Part shown: positions 1 to 8,438 of the stretch, piece after piece
Numbering within the stretch: the first letter of the stretch is position 1
Layout: each line of letters begins with the position of its first letter
Source: Myxococcales bacterium
Lineage (GTDB): Bacteria > Myxococcota > Myxococcia > Myxococcales > Myxococcaceae
Reading direction: 5' to 3'
DNA: 16,229 nucleotides
NCBI GenBank assembly: GCA_009885595.1
Contig: VFKJ01001077.1
Span: forward strand, 1 to 16,229
Translations under genes and position numbers: made by a program
Notes under the pieces: model-generated
Databases searched by the model: none
What the model saw: the letters and a program-made list of their open reading frames with translations, nothing else
Told to the model about the DNA's origin: nothing

Positions 1-2
1 GG

Positions 3-521
3 CCCAGCAACGGCGAGTTCATCGAGGTGCTGACCGGGCCTTTCGCGGCCACGGCGACCGCGCGGCGCGGCCGGGGAACGTTCGTCGTGCACGTGAAAGA
101 CTTCCGCGACGTGCTCAGGGTCGGCGACGTCATGAGCCAGCTCGATCAGATCGACGTGGGCTACGTGACCGACGTGTTCCCCCAGCGGGTGGAGATGCTC
201 TTCACCGTCAAGCCGGGCAGCACGCTGGGCATCTCGTCGCTCGGCTACACCGCGCGCCGGCAGGAAGACGGCTCGGCGGCGATGCGCTTCCTCTACGCGC
301 TCACCGGGAACGCCGAGGTCTCCGAGGTCGAGTTCAACTCGGCGTGGAAGCCGACCGGCGAGGGCAAGGCCACCGGCGTGGTGACGAAGGGCACGTACAC
401 CGGGCAGAACGTCACCGAGTGCTGGAACTCCAGCTTCAAGGTCGTGCACTACGCGGAGAGCTGGCCCGCTGGCGTGACCTCGGGGCCGGTCACTGATTGC
501 CCGGTGATCGAAGGGTTCTAA
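3..521 (+). CDS. Hypothetical protein, 3' part only
   Basis: An open frame runs from the left edge to a TAA at 519-521. The codons before the first possible internal start (GTG at 27) read naturally as protein (SNGEFIEVL), so the true start almost certainly lies outside the window. The visible part is about 173 residues, with no membrane segment or catalytic motif that I can recognise. The C-terminal third contains TECWNSSFKVVHYAESWP and ends in a second Cys (TDCPVIEGF), so a disulfide in an exported protein is possible. I do not recognise the family; it resembles the many secreted or lipoprotein hypotheticals of myxobacteria, which is an impression and not a match. It converges on the peptidase gene at 531 with a 9-base gap and no visible terminator. 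Confidence 0.75.
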   Translation, partial: PSNGEFIEVLTGPFAATATARRGRGTFVVHVKDFRDVLRVGDVMSQLDQIDVGYVTDVFPQRVEMLFTVKPGSTLGISSLGYTARRQEDGSAAMRFLYALTGNAEVSEVEFNSAWKPTGEGKATGVVTKGTYTGQNVTECWNSSFKVVHYAESWPAGVTSGPVTDCPVIEGF

Positions 522-530
522 GACAGGAGG

Positions 531-2531
531 TCATTTCTTCAGGGCGGCTTCGGTGGCTCGCAGCAACGGGCCTGAAGAGACCGGCTCCCCGCTCGCGTTC
601 ACCATCCACGCATCGGGCGTGACCGCGCCGAACTTCGCCATGCGCTCGATCTCCGGCCCGATCTTCCCCGTCTTCTTCACCTGCTCCTCGATCTGGAACG
701 CGATCAGGTGACCGAGCGGGTAATTGAAGAGGTACATCGGGTAGCTGATCATGTGCGAGTAGATGCCGAGCAGCGGCGTGTCTTTTCCGCCCAGCACCGG
801 CGCGTAGTACTTGTTCCAGGTCCTCTTCGAGATCTCGACGGTGGCGTCGCGCAGCTGCGCCGGGGTCGCCTTCGGGTGATCGTACATCCAGTGCCAGACC
901 TCGATGTCGACCAGCGCCACCCCGGCGATCTCCCACGTCATCCAGAAGTCGTTGAGCACGCGCAGCCGCTCTGACTCGGCGTCGGGCTTGCCCAGGCCCA
1001 GCAGCTCGAGATCCTTGGCCTGGAAGACGAAGGCGATCGCCTCGGTGAAGGCGGTGTTCGGCACGCCCGCCAGCAGCGTGTGATCGATGTCGTAGAGCGA
1101 GAACACCTGCTCCACGTTGTGACCCAGCTCGTGGACCGCGATGTTGTAGCCCTTGTAGTTCATGCCCTCCTTCTCCACCCGGGTGCGCAGGTGAGGGAAG
1201 TCACCCCGCCGCGCCGCCTGCAGCGCGTGCCCGGCGCCGCGTGAGGGGTCCACCAGGATCCGCTCAGAGAGGTACTTCGCGCGATCCGCCGGGAAGCCCA
1301 ACCCCTGCAGGATGCGCGGGATGTCTTTCGCGAAGGCCTGGGCGCTCGGGTACTTCGCGCGCACCTTCGCGTCGAGCTCAGGTTCGGCGATCGCCCCGCG
1401 CGGGAGGAAGCCGTTGAACCAGAGATCGGTCGGCTCGAGCTTGCGCCCCGTCTTCTTCTCGATCTGCGCGGCCACCTGGGGCACCAGGGGGCTTTCGAGC
1501 ACCGACTCGAGCAGCTCCTTCACCCGCGCTTCGGGCATCTCGGCGCCCAGCGAGAAGGCGCGATCGATCGCGGTCGGCGCGGTCGGCGAGAACGGGTCGG
1601 CCTTCTTCTGCGAGGCCCAGTTCGCCTGAAGCTTCTTGTACCGCACCTCGGGCTCGGGCTTCGTCGAGGGGGGCAACACCTTCTTCGGCGCGTCGTCCTC
1701 GATCGTCCCGGCGGCCGCGGCCACCACGGTGTTCGCGAACGGGTTCCAGTCGACGGTGGGGTTGTTGATCACCGCGGCGGGGATGCTCTGGGTGACGATG
1801 CGCTCCATCACCTTGATGAGGGTGCGCTGCTTCTCGAGCCCGCCCTGGTCGGCGTAGTTGGCCTTGAGCTCGTCGCGCAGGTTCCAGTGGCTGATGAGGC
1901 GCTTGCCCCTGGGGAAGAGCCGCTCGCCCTTCTCGGAGAGCACGTGGTGCATCCACAGGTTGTACTCGGCGATGTAGAGATCGGCCGCCGCCTGGGCCGA
2001 GGTGATCTGCTGCTGCACTTCGGCGGGCACGCGCCGCGCGAACCGCCCGGCCAGCCGCGCCTGCGCCCACTGCGCGCGAGACCAGTCCTTCGCCGCCAGC
2101 CGCTGCTCGAGCGTGGTGAGCGGGTAGTTGAGCAGCACCACGAAGCCCAGCTTGGTGTTGAACAGGTCCTCGATCAGGTGCGCCGAGGGATCGAACTCGG
2201 CGAAGTACGGGTCGACCTTCAAGAGCGGCCCCAGGTCGAGGGCGGTGGGCTTCTGCAGCTCGCGGCCGATCTCCAGCAGGTGACCGTCGAGCTGTTCGAA
2301 GTTGGCCTCGAAGCGGGCGAAGGTGTCGTCGAGCTCCTTCGGCTCCACCAGGAAGTTGTCCTTCGCGAACGCGGCGAGGTCGCCGTCATCTTTGCGCCAG
2401 AGCGCCGCCACCTGGCGAACCCCGCGCTCGACGCGCACGCGCTGCGCCTCACCGAACTTCTTCACCAGCTCGTCTTCGATCGGTTTCGTGTTCATGGGAC
2501 CCGCGGCCAGCACCAGCGTCAGGAGGAGCAT
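531..2531 (-). CDS. Clan-MA zinc metallopeptidase (HELGH, M2/M3-like), probably exported
   Basis: The product is 666 residues. A HELGH zinc motif lies at 467-471, and a third-ligand candidate Glu497 sits in FTEAIAFVFQ about 26 residues on. This HExxH...E layout is that of gluzincins (families M2, M3, M32). The C-terminal helix-rich stretch around 590-615 (YSHMISYPMYLFNYPLGHL) is also typical of such peptidases. The first 11 residues (MLLLTLVLAAG) look like a short signal peptide lacking a basic n-region, so periplasmic export is likely but the start is not secure. The ATG at 2531 has only a weak purine-rich stretch upstream. Residues 270-300 form a low-complexity Ala/Pro/Lys linker. A TTTCA-N4-TGAAA palindrome sits 32 bases upstream. 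The gene is clearly different in sequence from the M2 peptidase at 3018-4874, though both carry HELGHN. The exact MEROPS family is uncertain. Confidence 0.8.
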   Translation of the reverse strand: MLLLTLVLAAGPMNTKPIEDELVKKFGEAQRVRVERGVRQVAALWRKDDGDLAAFAKDNFLVEPKELDDTFARFEANFEQLDGHLLEIGRELQKPTALDLGPLLKVDPYFAEFDPSAHLIEDLFNTKLGFVVLLNYPLTTLEQRLAAKDWSRAQWAQARLAGRFARRVPAEVQQQITSAQAAADLYIAEYNLWMHHVLSEKGERLFPRGKRLISHWNLRDELKANYADQGGLEKQRTLIKVMERIVTQSIPAAVINNPTVDWNPFANTVVAAAAGTIEDDAPKKVLPPSTKPEPEVRYKKLQANWASQKKADPFSPTAPTAIDRAFSLGAEMPEARVKELLESVLESPLVPQVAAQIEKKTGRKLEPTDLWFNGFLPRGAIAEPELDAKVRAKYPSAQAFAKDIPRILQGLGFPADRAKYLSERILVDPSRGAGHALQAARRGDFPHLRTRVEKEGMNYKGYNIAVHELGHNVEQVFSLYDIDHTLLAGVPNTAFTEAIAFVFQAKDLELLGLGKPDAESERLRVLNDFWMTWEIAGVALVDIEVWHWMYDHPKATPAQLRDATVEISKRTWNKYYAPVLGGKDTPLLGIYSHMISYPMYLFNYPLGHLIAFQIEEQVKKTGKIGPEIERMAKFGAVTPDAWMVNASGEPVSSGPLLRATEAALKK

Positions 2532-2562
2532 GGCGGCGGACCCTGCGGGATGACCGGGGCGA

Positions 2563-2576
2563 TTTCAAATATGAAA
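2563..2576. promoter_or_regulatory. TTTCA-N4-TGAAA palindrome upstream of peptidase gene
   Basis: Arms TTTCA (2563-2567) and TGAAA (2572-2576) flank AATA. It is an AT-rich island in GC-rich DNA, 32 bases before the peptidase ATG. The same arms and spacing occur at 2946-2959 upstream of the csp gene. It could be an operator or part of a promoter; no regulator is identified. Confidence 0.35.
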
Positions 2577-2599
2577 CGCGAACCCCGGACAGACGACGA

Positions 2600-2625
2600 C
2601 CCGACGAGTTATCCCCCCCGTCGGG
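2600..2625 (-). terminator. Possible hairpin after the csp gene
   Basis: The inverted repeat CCCGACG (2600-2606) / CGTCGGG (2619-2625) has a 12-base loop and lies 26 bases past the csp stop. There is no T-run following on the minus strand, so it is at best a weak or Rho-assisted terminator. Confidence 0.25.
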
Positions 2626-2651
2626 CCGCGTAGGTCATGCGAACTGCTTTT

Positions 2652-2855
2652 TTAGACCGCGCGAACGTTCTGCGCCTGCAGGCCCTTCGGCCCGCGGGTT
2701 ACGTCGAACTCAACCTTCTGACCCTCCTGGAGGGTGCGGAACCCGTCCATGGTGATCGCGGTGTGGTGGCAGAAAACGTCCTCGCCACCACCGTCCTGCG
2801 TGATGAACCCAAAACCCTTCGCGTCGTTGAACCACTTCACGGTACCGGTAGCCAT
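2652..2855 (-). CDS. Cold-shock domain protein (CspA family)
   Basis: A 67-residue single cold-shock domain, the usual CspA length, binding single-stranded nucleic acid as an RNA chaperone or transcription antiterminator in the cytoplasm. RNP1 is KGFGFI at 13-18. RNP2 is DVFCHHTAI at 26-34, where the common form is DVFVHFSAI, so a Cys and a His replace Val and an aromatic residue. I recall this form from myxobacterial cold-shock proteins. The start MATGTVKWF at 2855 is chosen over an in-frame ATG at 2888 because it gives the canonical N-terminus and has AAGGAAG about 11 bases upstream. The gene appears monocistronic, with a long leader of its own upstream and an independent peptidase gene downstream. 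TAA stop. Confidence 0.95.
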   Translation of the reverse strand: MATGTVKWFNDAKGFGFITQDGGGEDVFCHHTAITMDGFRTLQEGQKVEFDVTRGPKGLQAQNVRAV

Positions 2856-2906
2856 ATGCGTCAGTCTTCCTTCAATTTGCCCACCCACAAGCAGGAGGGT
2901 TGCGCA

Positions 2907-2936
2907 GTCTTAGGAGACGGGTACGCGGCTTGTCCA
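2907..2936 (-). promoter_or_regulatory. Candidate sigma70-type promoter of csp
   Basis: Reading the minus strand, TGGACA (2936-2931, five of six to TTGACA) is followed after 18 bases by TAAGAC (2912-2907, three of six to TATAAT). This would start a transcript with a leader of roughly 45 bases. The -10 match is weak; identified by eye only. Confidence 0.3.
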
Positions 2937-2944
2937 CACCCCGC

Positions 2945-2960
2945 CTTTCAATTTTGAAAG
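2945..2960. promoter_or_regulatory. CTTTCAA-TT-TTGAAAG palindrome upstream of csp
   Basis: Perfect 7-base arms with a 2-base centre, just upstream of the candidate csp -35 box and about 90 bases before the csp ATG. It contains the TTTCA-N4-TGAAA core that also occurs at 2563-2576. Its position fits an activator site or an UP-like AT-rich element. The rest of the csp-M2 peptidase gap (2961-3017) shows nothing else I can support. Confidence 0.4.
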
Positions 2961-3017
2961 ATTTGAGGTCATGACGCGCCATGGCGATCATAGCGATCCA
3001 CGCCACGAATTACAGGC

Positions 3018-4874
3018 TCACCACCCGCACTGCTGACCCTTGTTCTGCTCTTTCAGCCAGGCCTGCAAGGGGGCGAAGTAGTCGAGGATCGCGGTCGCAT
3101 CCATCTGGCGCTGGCCGGTGAGCGTCTCGAGCGCGTCAGGCCACGGCTTGCTCGAGCCCATCGCCAGCATGGCCTTGAGCTTCGCGCCCGCGGCCTTGTT
3201 CCCGTAGACGCTGCAGGTGTGGAGCGGGCCCGTGTGGCCGGCCGCCTGGCACATCGCGCGGTGGAACTGGAACTGGAGGATGCGCGCGAGGAAGTAGCGC
3301 ATGTACGGGACGTTCGCGGGGATGTGGTACTTCGCGCCGGGGTCGAAGAACTCTTCGGTGCGCGCGCCTGCGGGCGGAACGACGCCCTGGTACTTGAGCC
3401 GCAGCTCCCACCAGTGCTTGTTGTACTCGGCAGGCTTGGTCTTCCCGGTGAACACGTCCCAGCGCCACTGATCGATCATCCGGCCGAACGGAAGGAACGC
3501 GATCTTCTCCAGCGCGTCTTTGAGCTGGAAGTTGATGAGGCCCTTCTCGTCCTTGGGGAGGGTGTCGAGCAGCTTGAGCGACTTGAGGTACTCGGGGGTG
3601 ATCGACAGCGTGAGCGCGTCACCGATCGCCTCGTGGAAGCCATCGTTGGCGCCCTGCTGAAAGAGCACCGGCTTCGTGTAGTAGTTCTGGAAGTAGTAGT
3701 TGTGGCCGAGCTCGTGGTGGACGGTGATCAGGTCCTCCTCGTCGACCTTGATGCACATCTTGATGCGCAGATCGTTCGAGTAGGTCACGTCCCACGCAGA
3801 GGCGTGGCAGACCACGTCGCGATCGCGCGGCTTGATGAACTGGCTGCGCGACCAGAACGAGGGCGGCAGCGGGTCCAGGCCCATCGAGGTGAAGAAGCTC
3901 TCGCCCAGCTTCACCAGCTTCTGCGGGTCGTACTTCTGGTCCACGAGCTTCTTGGTGACGTCGAGGCTGGCCTGCCCCTGGTAGGGCTCGACCAGCGGGT
4001 AGACGTTGGCCCACTCCTGCGCCCACATGTTGCCCAGCAGGTGCGCGGGAATGCCGCCGGTGGCGGACACCTTGTCGGCGCCGTACTTCTTCGACAGCCT
4101 CGCGCGCACGTAGCAGTGCAGGTCGTCGTAGAGCGGCTTGACCTGCGTCCACAAGCGGTCGGTCTCCTTCTCGAACTCGGCCGGAGACATGTCGTAGGCC
4201 GAGCGCCACAGCTCGCCGAGATCACCTGAACCGAACTCCTTGGCGCCCTCGTTCGAGAGGGTGACCAGGCGCTCGTACAGCGGCCGCATCTCCTTCGAGG
4301 TGTCGTGCCACGCGGTCCAGGCCTCGAGCAGCTGGTCGTAGCTGGCCGGCTTCTTCTTGTCGGCGATCTTCCCGAGCACGTCGGACAGCTGCTGCAGATC
4401 GCGGCACTCGGTGGTGGGCCCCTCGGCTCCGCTCGGGACATGCTTGCCGTCTTTCCCGGGCTTCCCCGCCTTGCACGACTTGCCCTTGCCATAGAGGCCC
4501 TCGAGCTTCGCCGCGGTGTTCGCCAGCTCGGTGCGCTTGGCGGCATCCGAAGGCGCAGGCAGCGCAGAGGAGATGCGCAGCAGGTACAGCATGCGCTCGG
4601 TGTCGGGGTCGAGCTTGAGGCCCTTGAAGCGCAGCGCTGCCTTGTTGGCCTGGTTCAGGTAGGCCATCAGGTCTTCGTTCATCGCGGCGGCGTTCTGCTC
4701 GGTGTCGTCGGTGATGTAGGTCGACTTGATCCACTCGGCCTGCGACTGGCGCACGTAGAGCTTGCGCAGGTCGCCATCGAGCTTCTTCACGAACGCCCTG
4801 GCGTCATCGGGCGTGGCCTTCGGCGGCGGGGTCTGCGCCACGAAGAGCGCAGCTACGACGAGGAGCGAGTGCAT
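3018..4874 (-). CDS. Peptidyl-dipeptidase, angiotensin-converting-enzyme family (M2)
   Basis: A 618-residue, full-length bacterial ACE homologue, expected to release C-terminal dipeptides from peptides in the periplasm. Zinc ligands are in HHELGH (His387, Glu388, His391), with Glu415 in GFHEAIGD as the third ligand. Other hallmarks of ACE are present in order: VCHASAWDV (His357), LPFGRMIDQWRW (461-472), GAKYHIP (Lys515, His517) and PYMRYF (Tyr524, Arg526). The two Arg in DQWRW and PYMRYF match ACE chloride-site positions as I remember them. The C-terminus (GPLHTCSVY, AGAKL, GSSKPW, WLKEQN) also follows ACE closely. Residues 127-157 form a Gly/Lys-rich insert with two Cys. The N-terminus (MHSLLVVAALFVAQ) is a short signal peptide without a basic n-region. 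The ATG is 10 bases after the kinase stop, so the two are almost surely co-transcribed. Confidence 0.95.
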   Translation of the reverse strand: MHSLLVVAALFVAQTPPPKATPDDARAFVKKLDGDLRKLYVRQSQAEWIKSTYITDDTEQNAAAMNEDLMAYLNQANKAALRFKGLKLDPDTERMLYLLRISSALPAPSDAAKRTELANTAAKLEGLYGKGKSCKAGKPGKDGKHVPSGAEGPTTECRDLQQLSDVLGKIADKKKPASYDQLLEAWTAWHDTSKEMRPLYERLVTLSNEGAKEFGSGDLGELWRSAYDMSPAEFEKETDRLWTQVKPLYDDLHCYVRARLSKKYGADKVSATGGIPAHLLGNMWAQEWANVYPLVEPYQGQASLDVTKKLVDQKYDPQKLVKLGESFFTSMGLDPLPPSFWSRSQFIKPRDRDVVCHASAWDVTYSNDLRIKMCIKVDEEDLITVHHELGHNYYFQNYYTKPVLFQQGANDGFHEAIGDALTLSITPEYLKSLKLLDTLPKDEKGLINFQLKDALEKIAFLPFGRMIDQWRWDVFTGKTKPAEYNKHWWELRLKYQGVVPPAGARTEEFFDPGAKYHIPANVPYMRYFLARILQFQFHRAMCQAAGHTGPLHTCSVYGNKAAGAKLKAMLAMGSSKPWPDALETLTGQRQMDATAILDYFAPLQAWLKEQNKGQQCGW

Positions 4875-4884
4875 GGGCCGCCGA

Positions 4885-6600
4885 TTACGGCAGCTGCGGC
4901 AACGAGTCGAGCGTTACCACCATCTTCGCCTCGCCCTGATCGGCGGCCAGGTTCACCTCGAGCGAGCGCCGGGTGCCGGCTTCTTCCTCGCGCAGCTCGA
5001 GCAGGTGGCGTCCCGACGGCACGAAGACGGACACCGGGGTGGTGCCGAGCTCCTGCTTGCCCAGATAGACGGTGACCGGCCGGTCGGCGCTCAGGGAGAA
5101 GCGCACCACCGAGGCCGCGACCGGCCGCGGGGGCGCATTCATGCTGCGGAAGAGGAAGGCGCCCCCGACCGCGCCGAGCAGCAGCGCCACCATCGCCGCG
5201 AGGATCAACGCCCCGTTCGAGCGGCCGACCTCGGGGCGCGGCACCGCGGCGCGGCGGGGATCAGTCGGCTGCTCCGAGACCCGCGGCAAGGCGCGCAGCG
5301 ACCCGGAGGGGATGATGCGGGTGCGCCCGCCGGCCTCTTCCAGGTCGTCGTGATCGAACAGCTCGTTGGCGTTGAGCCCCTGGCTGCTGGGGTTGGTGGG
5401 CGGCTGCGGCCCGGGGGTGGCCGGCCGCGAGTGCATCAGCGGCCGCCCCGGGTCGGTCGCCACGTCACGCCCGGGCTCGGTGCCCAGGGGAAGACGGCGA
5501 TCGCCCATGGGCGAGGCGCCGATCAAGGTGCGCGCGTCGTCCTCGTTGGTGCTGGGCGCCAGCTGCGCCTTGGAGACGATGGTGCGGCCTTCGGGGTACG
5601 CCGGGCCGCCGGCCGGGGCCGCGCGGTTGGGAATGCGCACGATCAGCTTCTCGATGTCCTTCTGGCGCGCGGAGAAGCGCTCACGCACCAGCTCGGCGCA
5701 GCGCTCCTTGCCCCAGGCGGTCGAGCCGGCGGCCAGCGAGAGATCGCGAATGAGATCGAGCGCGGTCTGGTAACGCTTGTCGAGCTTGCGCTCGAGGATC
5801 CGCATCACCACGGTGTCGAGCGCCTTGGGCACCCGCCGGTTCACCTTCGAGGGGGGCGGGATCTCCCCCTCGTACACCGCCGCCATCTCTTCCCCGGGGT
5901 TGCCCCGGTAGAAGAGGCGCTGGCCGGTGAGCAGCTCGTGAAAGATGGTGCCCAGCGAGAAGAGATCGGTGCGCGGGTCGAGCTCCTTCCCCACCGCCTG
6001 CTCGGGCGACATGTACGCGGTGGTGCCGCGCACCATGCCCGCCTGGGTGCGCCGCTCGCTGCCCTTGGCGCGGGCGATGCCGAAGTCGAGCACCTTGGTG
6101 GCGCCCTCGAAGTCGACCATCACGTTTCGCGGCGTGACGTCGCGGTGGATGATCGGCAGCAGCTCGCCGCGGCTGTTCTTGTGCGCGTGGGCGTGACCCA
6201 GGCCCTGCGCTGCTTCGCGAATGACGGTGATCGCGAAGCCCAACGGCACCGGCTCCTGGCGGGCGCTGTAGGCCTCGACGATCTCCTCGACGTTGGCGCC
6301 GGTGATGAACTCGATCACGAGCAGGATCTCTTCGCCGTCAGACTCGAGATCCATCACTTGCGCGACGTTGGGGTGGCTGAGCGTGGCCGTCATCTTGGCC
6401 TCGTCCAGCAGCATCTGGAGCGCGTTCGAGTCTTCGCGCTGCTCGTTCAAGATTCGCTTGATGACCACCGGGCGGCCGAGGAAAGGGCCGGCGCGCGCGA
6501 AGCCGAGGAAGATCTCGGCCATCCCGCCAATCGCGAGCCTGCACAGCACTTCGTACTTGCCGAAGCGCCTTCCGGTGAATTCGTCAGTGGTCCATTTCAT
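4885..6600 (-). CDS. Membrane-anchored Ser/Thr protein kinase with PEGA domain
   Basis: 571 residues. An N-terminal Hanks-type kinase occupies about 14-290: glycine loop around IGGMAE (24-29), catalytic Lys48 (VVIKRI), alpha-C Glu67, HRDVTPRN (152-159), DFG (172-174) and a SPE motif (198-200). The Lys usual two residues after the catalytic Asp is Thr156; Ser or Thr here is, as I recall, common in myxobacterial kinases, so activity is still expected. A Pro/Gly-rich linker (about 325-460) leads to one membrane helix (about 463-486), then a PEGA-type beta domain (about 498-565, with GTTPVSVFVPSG). The topology puts the kinase in the cytoplasm and PEGA outside. There is a 96-base gap after cmk with no clear promoter, and a 10-base gap to the M2 peptidase downstream. 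Substrate unknown. Confidence 0.95.
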   Translation of the reverse strand: MKWTTDEFTGRRFGKYEVLCRLAIGGMAEIFLGFARAGPFLGRPVVIKRILNEQREDSNALQMLLDEAKMTATLSHPNVAQVMDLESDGEEILLVIEFITGANVEEIVEAYSARQEPVPLGFAITVIREAAQGLGHAHAHKNSRGELLPIIHRDVTPRNVMVDFEGATKVLDFGIARAKGSERRTQAGMVRGTTAYMSPEQAVGKELDPRTDLFSLGTIFHELLTGQRLFYRGNPGEEMAAVYEGEIPPPSKVNRRVPKALDTVVMRILERKLDKRYQTALDLIRDLSLAAGSTAWGKERCAELVRERFSARQKDIEKLIVRIPNRAAPAGGPAYPEGRTIVSKAQLAPSTNEDDARTLIGASPMGDRRLPLGTEPGRDVATDPGRPLMHSRPATPGPQPPTNPSSQGLNANELFDHDDLEEAGGRTRIIPSGSLRALPRVSEQPTDPRRAAVPRPEVGRSNGALILAAMVALLLGAVGGAFLFRSMNAPPRPVAASVVRFSLSADRPVTVYLGKQELGTTPVSVFVPSGRHLLELREEEAGTRRSLEVNLAADQGEAKMVVTLDSLPQLP

Positions 6601-6696
6601 GGACAGGGACCCCCACTCTAGGGCCCCGCCCCGCCCTCAGGAAGAAACGAGCGATGATGCGCCGAGCCACGGCGACCTGGCAGCCAAAGAACCTGC

Positions 6697-7380
6697 TCAG
6701 ATCACCCGTTTGGCGGACACCAGGGCCTCGATGCGGCCCACCACCTCGGACAGCGGCAGCTCGGTCGAGTCAATCTTGACCGCATCATCGGCCGCCTTGA
6801 GGGGGGCCACCGCGCGCTCCGAGTCTTCCTTGTCGCGCTTGTTCTGATCGGCGAGCACCTGGTCCACCGGCTTCTCCTGCTGGTGCTGGAACAGCTCCTC
6901 GTAGCGGCGCCGGGCGCGAATCGAGGGGTCTGCGAAGAGGAAGACCTTGATGTCGGCGTCGGGGAAGACCACCGTGCCGATGTCACGCCCCTCGAGAATG
7001 GCGCCCTTCTCAGCCGCCAGCGCGAGCCTTCGTTGCAGCCCCAGCAGCGCGCTTCGCACCACCGGCTGCGCTGAGACCTTGCTGGCCGCCGCGGAGACCT
7101 CGGACGTGCGGATGTCGTCCGACACGTCTTCGCCGTCGAGGAAGACGTGGTTCTTGTCCACGTCCATGCGGAAGGTGACCTTGACCTGGTCGAGCAGCGC
7201 CTGCAGCCCGGGCACGTCGTCCAGCGCCACCCCGCCCCGCACCGCCTTGAGGGCCACGCAGCGGTAGATGGCGCCGGTGTCCACCAGGGTGAAGCCCAGG
7301 CGCAGCGAGAGGACCTTCGAGACGCTCGACTTGCCAGCGCCGGCGGGACCATCGATGGCGACGATGAGAGGGCGGCTCAT
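6697..7380 (-). CDS. cmk: Cytidylate kinase (CMP/dCMP kinase)
   Basis: 227 residues, the normal length for bacterial Cmk, which phosphorylates CMP and dCMP with ATP in pyrimidine nucleotide metabolism. The P-loop [10 protein letters not shown] is at 10-19. VDTGAIYR (33-40), the Cmk-specific RTSEVS (91-96), EGRDIGT (130-136) and an Arg-rich lid (RARRRYEEL, 155-163) are all present. Its ATG overlaps the accA TGA as ATGA, so translation is coupled to accA. In many bacteria cmk sits beside rpsA or aroA; here those neighbours are absent on both sides. Confidence 0.97.
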   Translation of the reverse strand: MSRPLIVAIDGPAGAGKSSVSKVLSLRLGFTLVDTGAIYRCVALKAVRGGVALDDVPGLQALLDQVKVTFRMDVDKNHVFLDGEDVSDDIRTSEVSAAASKVSAQPVVRSALLGLQRRLALAAEKGAILEGRDIGTVVFPDADIKVFLFADPSIRARRRYEELFQHQQEKPVDQVLADQNKRDKEDSERAVAPLKAADDAVKIDSTELPLSEVVGRIEALVSAKRVI

Positions 7381-8348
7381 TTTCCGAGGAAGGCGCCCAG
7401 CGAGCGGAACTTGGCGTAGCGGTCGGCGACCAGCTGGCTGGGCGAGAGCTTCTTGAGCTCACCCAGGTGCTTGCGCAGGGTGGCGCCCACGGAATCGGCC
7501 GTGGTGGTGGGGTCGCGGTGCGCACCGCCCCGAGGCTCGGGGATCACCTCGTCGATGACGCCCAGCTTGAGCAGGTCGCGCGCGGTGAGCTTGAGCGCTT
7601 CGGCCGCCTTGTCCGCCCGCGAGGCGTCGCGGAAGAGAATCGAGGCGCAGCCCTCGGGGGAGATCACCGAGTAGATCGAGAACTCGAGCATCAGCACCCG
7701 GTTGCCCACGCCGATCGCCAGCGCGCCGCCCGAGCCGCCTTCGCCGATCACCGTGCTGATGACGGGCACCGGGAGGCCGGCCATCACCTCGAGGTTCCTC
7801 GCGATCGCCTCGGCCTGGCCGCGCTCCTCGGCCCCGATGCCGGGGTAGGCGCCGGGGGTGTCGACGAAGGTGAAGATGGGGCGGTTGAAGCGGGCGGCGA
7901 GCTCCATCAGGCGGCGGGCCTTTCGGTAGCCCTCGGGCCGGGGCATGCCGAAGTTCCGCAGCATGTTCTCCTTGGTGCTGCGGCCCTTCTGGTGGCCCAT
8001 CACCATCACCGGCTCACCGTCGAGGCGCGCGAAGCCGCCCACGATGCTGGGGTCTTCGGCGAAGAGCCGATCGCCGGCCAGCTCGCAGAAGTCGGTGAAG
8101 CTGTGCGCGATGTAGTCGGAGAAGTACGGGCGCGCGTTGTGGCGCGAGAGCTGAACTATCTGCCAACGGCTCAGATCGCTGAAGATCTCTTCCTGCAGGC
8201 GACGGGCCTTCTTCTCGAGGCGACCGATCTCGGCGGTCATGTCGACCGCGCCCGAGGAGGACAGGGTCTTGAGCTCGTCGATCTTCTTCTCGAGCAGCAG
8301 GAGCGGACGCTCGAACTCGAGGGAGTGCGCGATGTTGATTGCGGCCAT
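7377..8348 (-). CDS. accA: Acetyl-CoA carboxylase carboxyltransferase subunit alpha
   Basis: 323 residues, matching AccA (about 315-325). With AccD it transfers the carboxyl group from carboxybiotin to acetyl-CoA, the first step of fatty-acid synthesis. Seen in order: an N-terminal coiled-coil-like helix (about 10-60, [14 protein letters not shown]), the crotonase-fold core with [16 protein letters not shown] (163-178), the oxyanion stretch [12 protein letters not shown] (202-213), and [13 protein letters not shown] (227-239). accD is not in the window, as is usual when the two subunits are encoded apart. No good ribosome-binding site precedes the ATG at 8348. A strong hairpin (8402-8429) separates it from the ArsA-like gene upstream, so it probably has its own promoter in 8349-8401, although none is obvious by eye. 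Confidence 0.97.
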   Translation of the reverse strand: MAAINIAHSLEFERPLLLLEKKIDELKTLSSSGAVDMTAEIGRLEKKARRLQEEIFSDLSRWQIVQLSRHNARPYFSDYIAHSFTDFCELAGDRLFAEDPSIVGGFARLDGEPVMVMGHQKGRSTKENMLRNFGMPRPEGYRKARRLMELAARFNRPIFTFVDTPGAYPGIGAEERGQAEAIARNLEVMAGLPVPVISTVIGEGGSGGALAIGVGNRVLMLEFSIYSVISPEGCASILFRDASRADKAAEALKLTARDLLKLGVIDEVIPEPRGGAHRDPTTTADSVGATLRKHLGELKKLSPSQLVADRYAKFRSLGAFLGK

Positions 8349-8401
8349 GTGCGGCGTGGTGTCGTCGAGGTGGGCCGCGTCGTCAAGGAGGGAAACTCTG
8401 C

Positions 8402-8429
8402 CTCCCTCTCCCCTGCGGGGGAGAGGGAG
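8402..8429 (-). terminator. Perfect 12-base-pair hairpin after the ArsA-like gene
   Basis: CTCCCTCTCCCC (8402-8413) and GGGGAGAGGGAG (8418-8429) are exact reverse complements around a TGCG loop. It starts 9 bases past the ArsA-like stop codon. On the minus strand only a short T-run (GAGTTTCC) follows, so termination may be partial. Hairpins of this CCCTCTCCC...GGGAGAGGG type are also scattered as REP-like elements in many GC-rich genomes, so it may be a dispersed repeat doing terminator work. Confidence 0.6.
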
Positions 8430-8438
8430 AGAGCTGAA

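Noticed and set aside
4762..6621. A 619-codon plus-strand frame opposite the kinase gene.
   Set aside because: Same composition effect; the kinase on the other strand has every catalytic motif, and the antisense translation has none.
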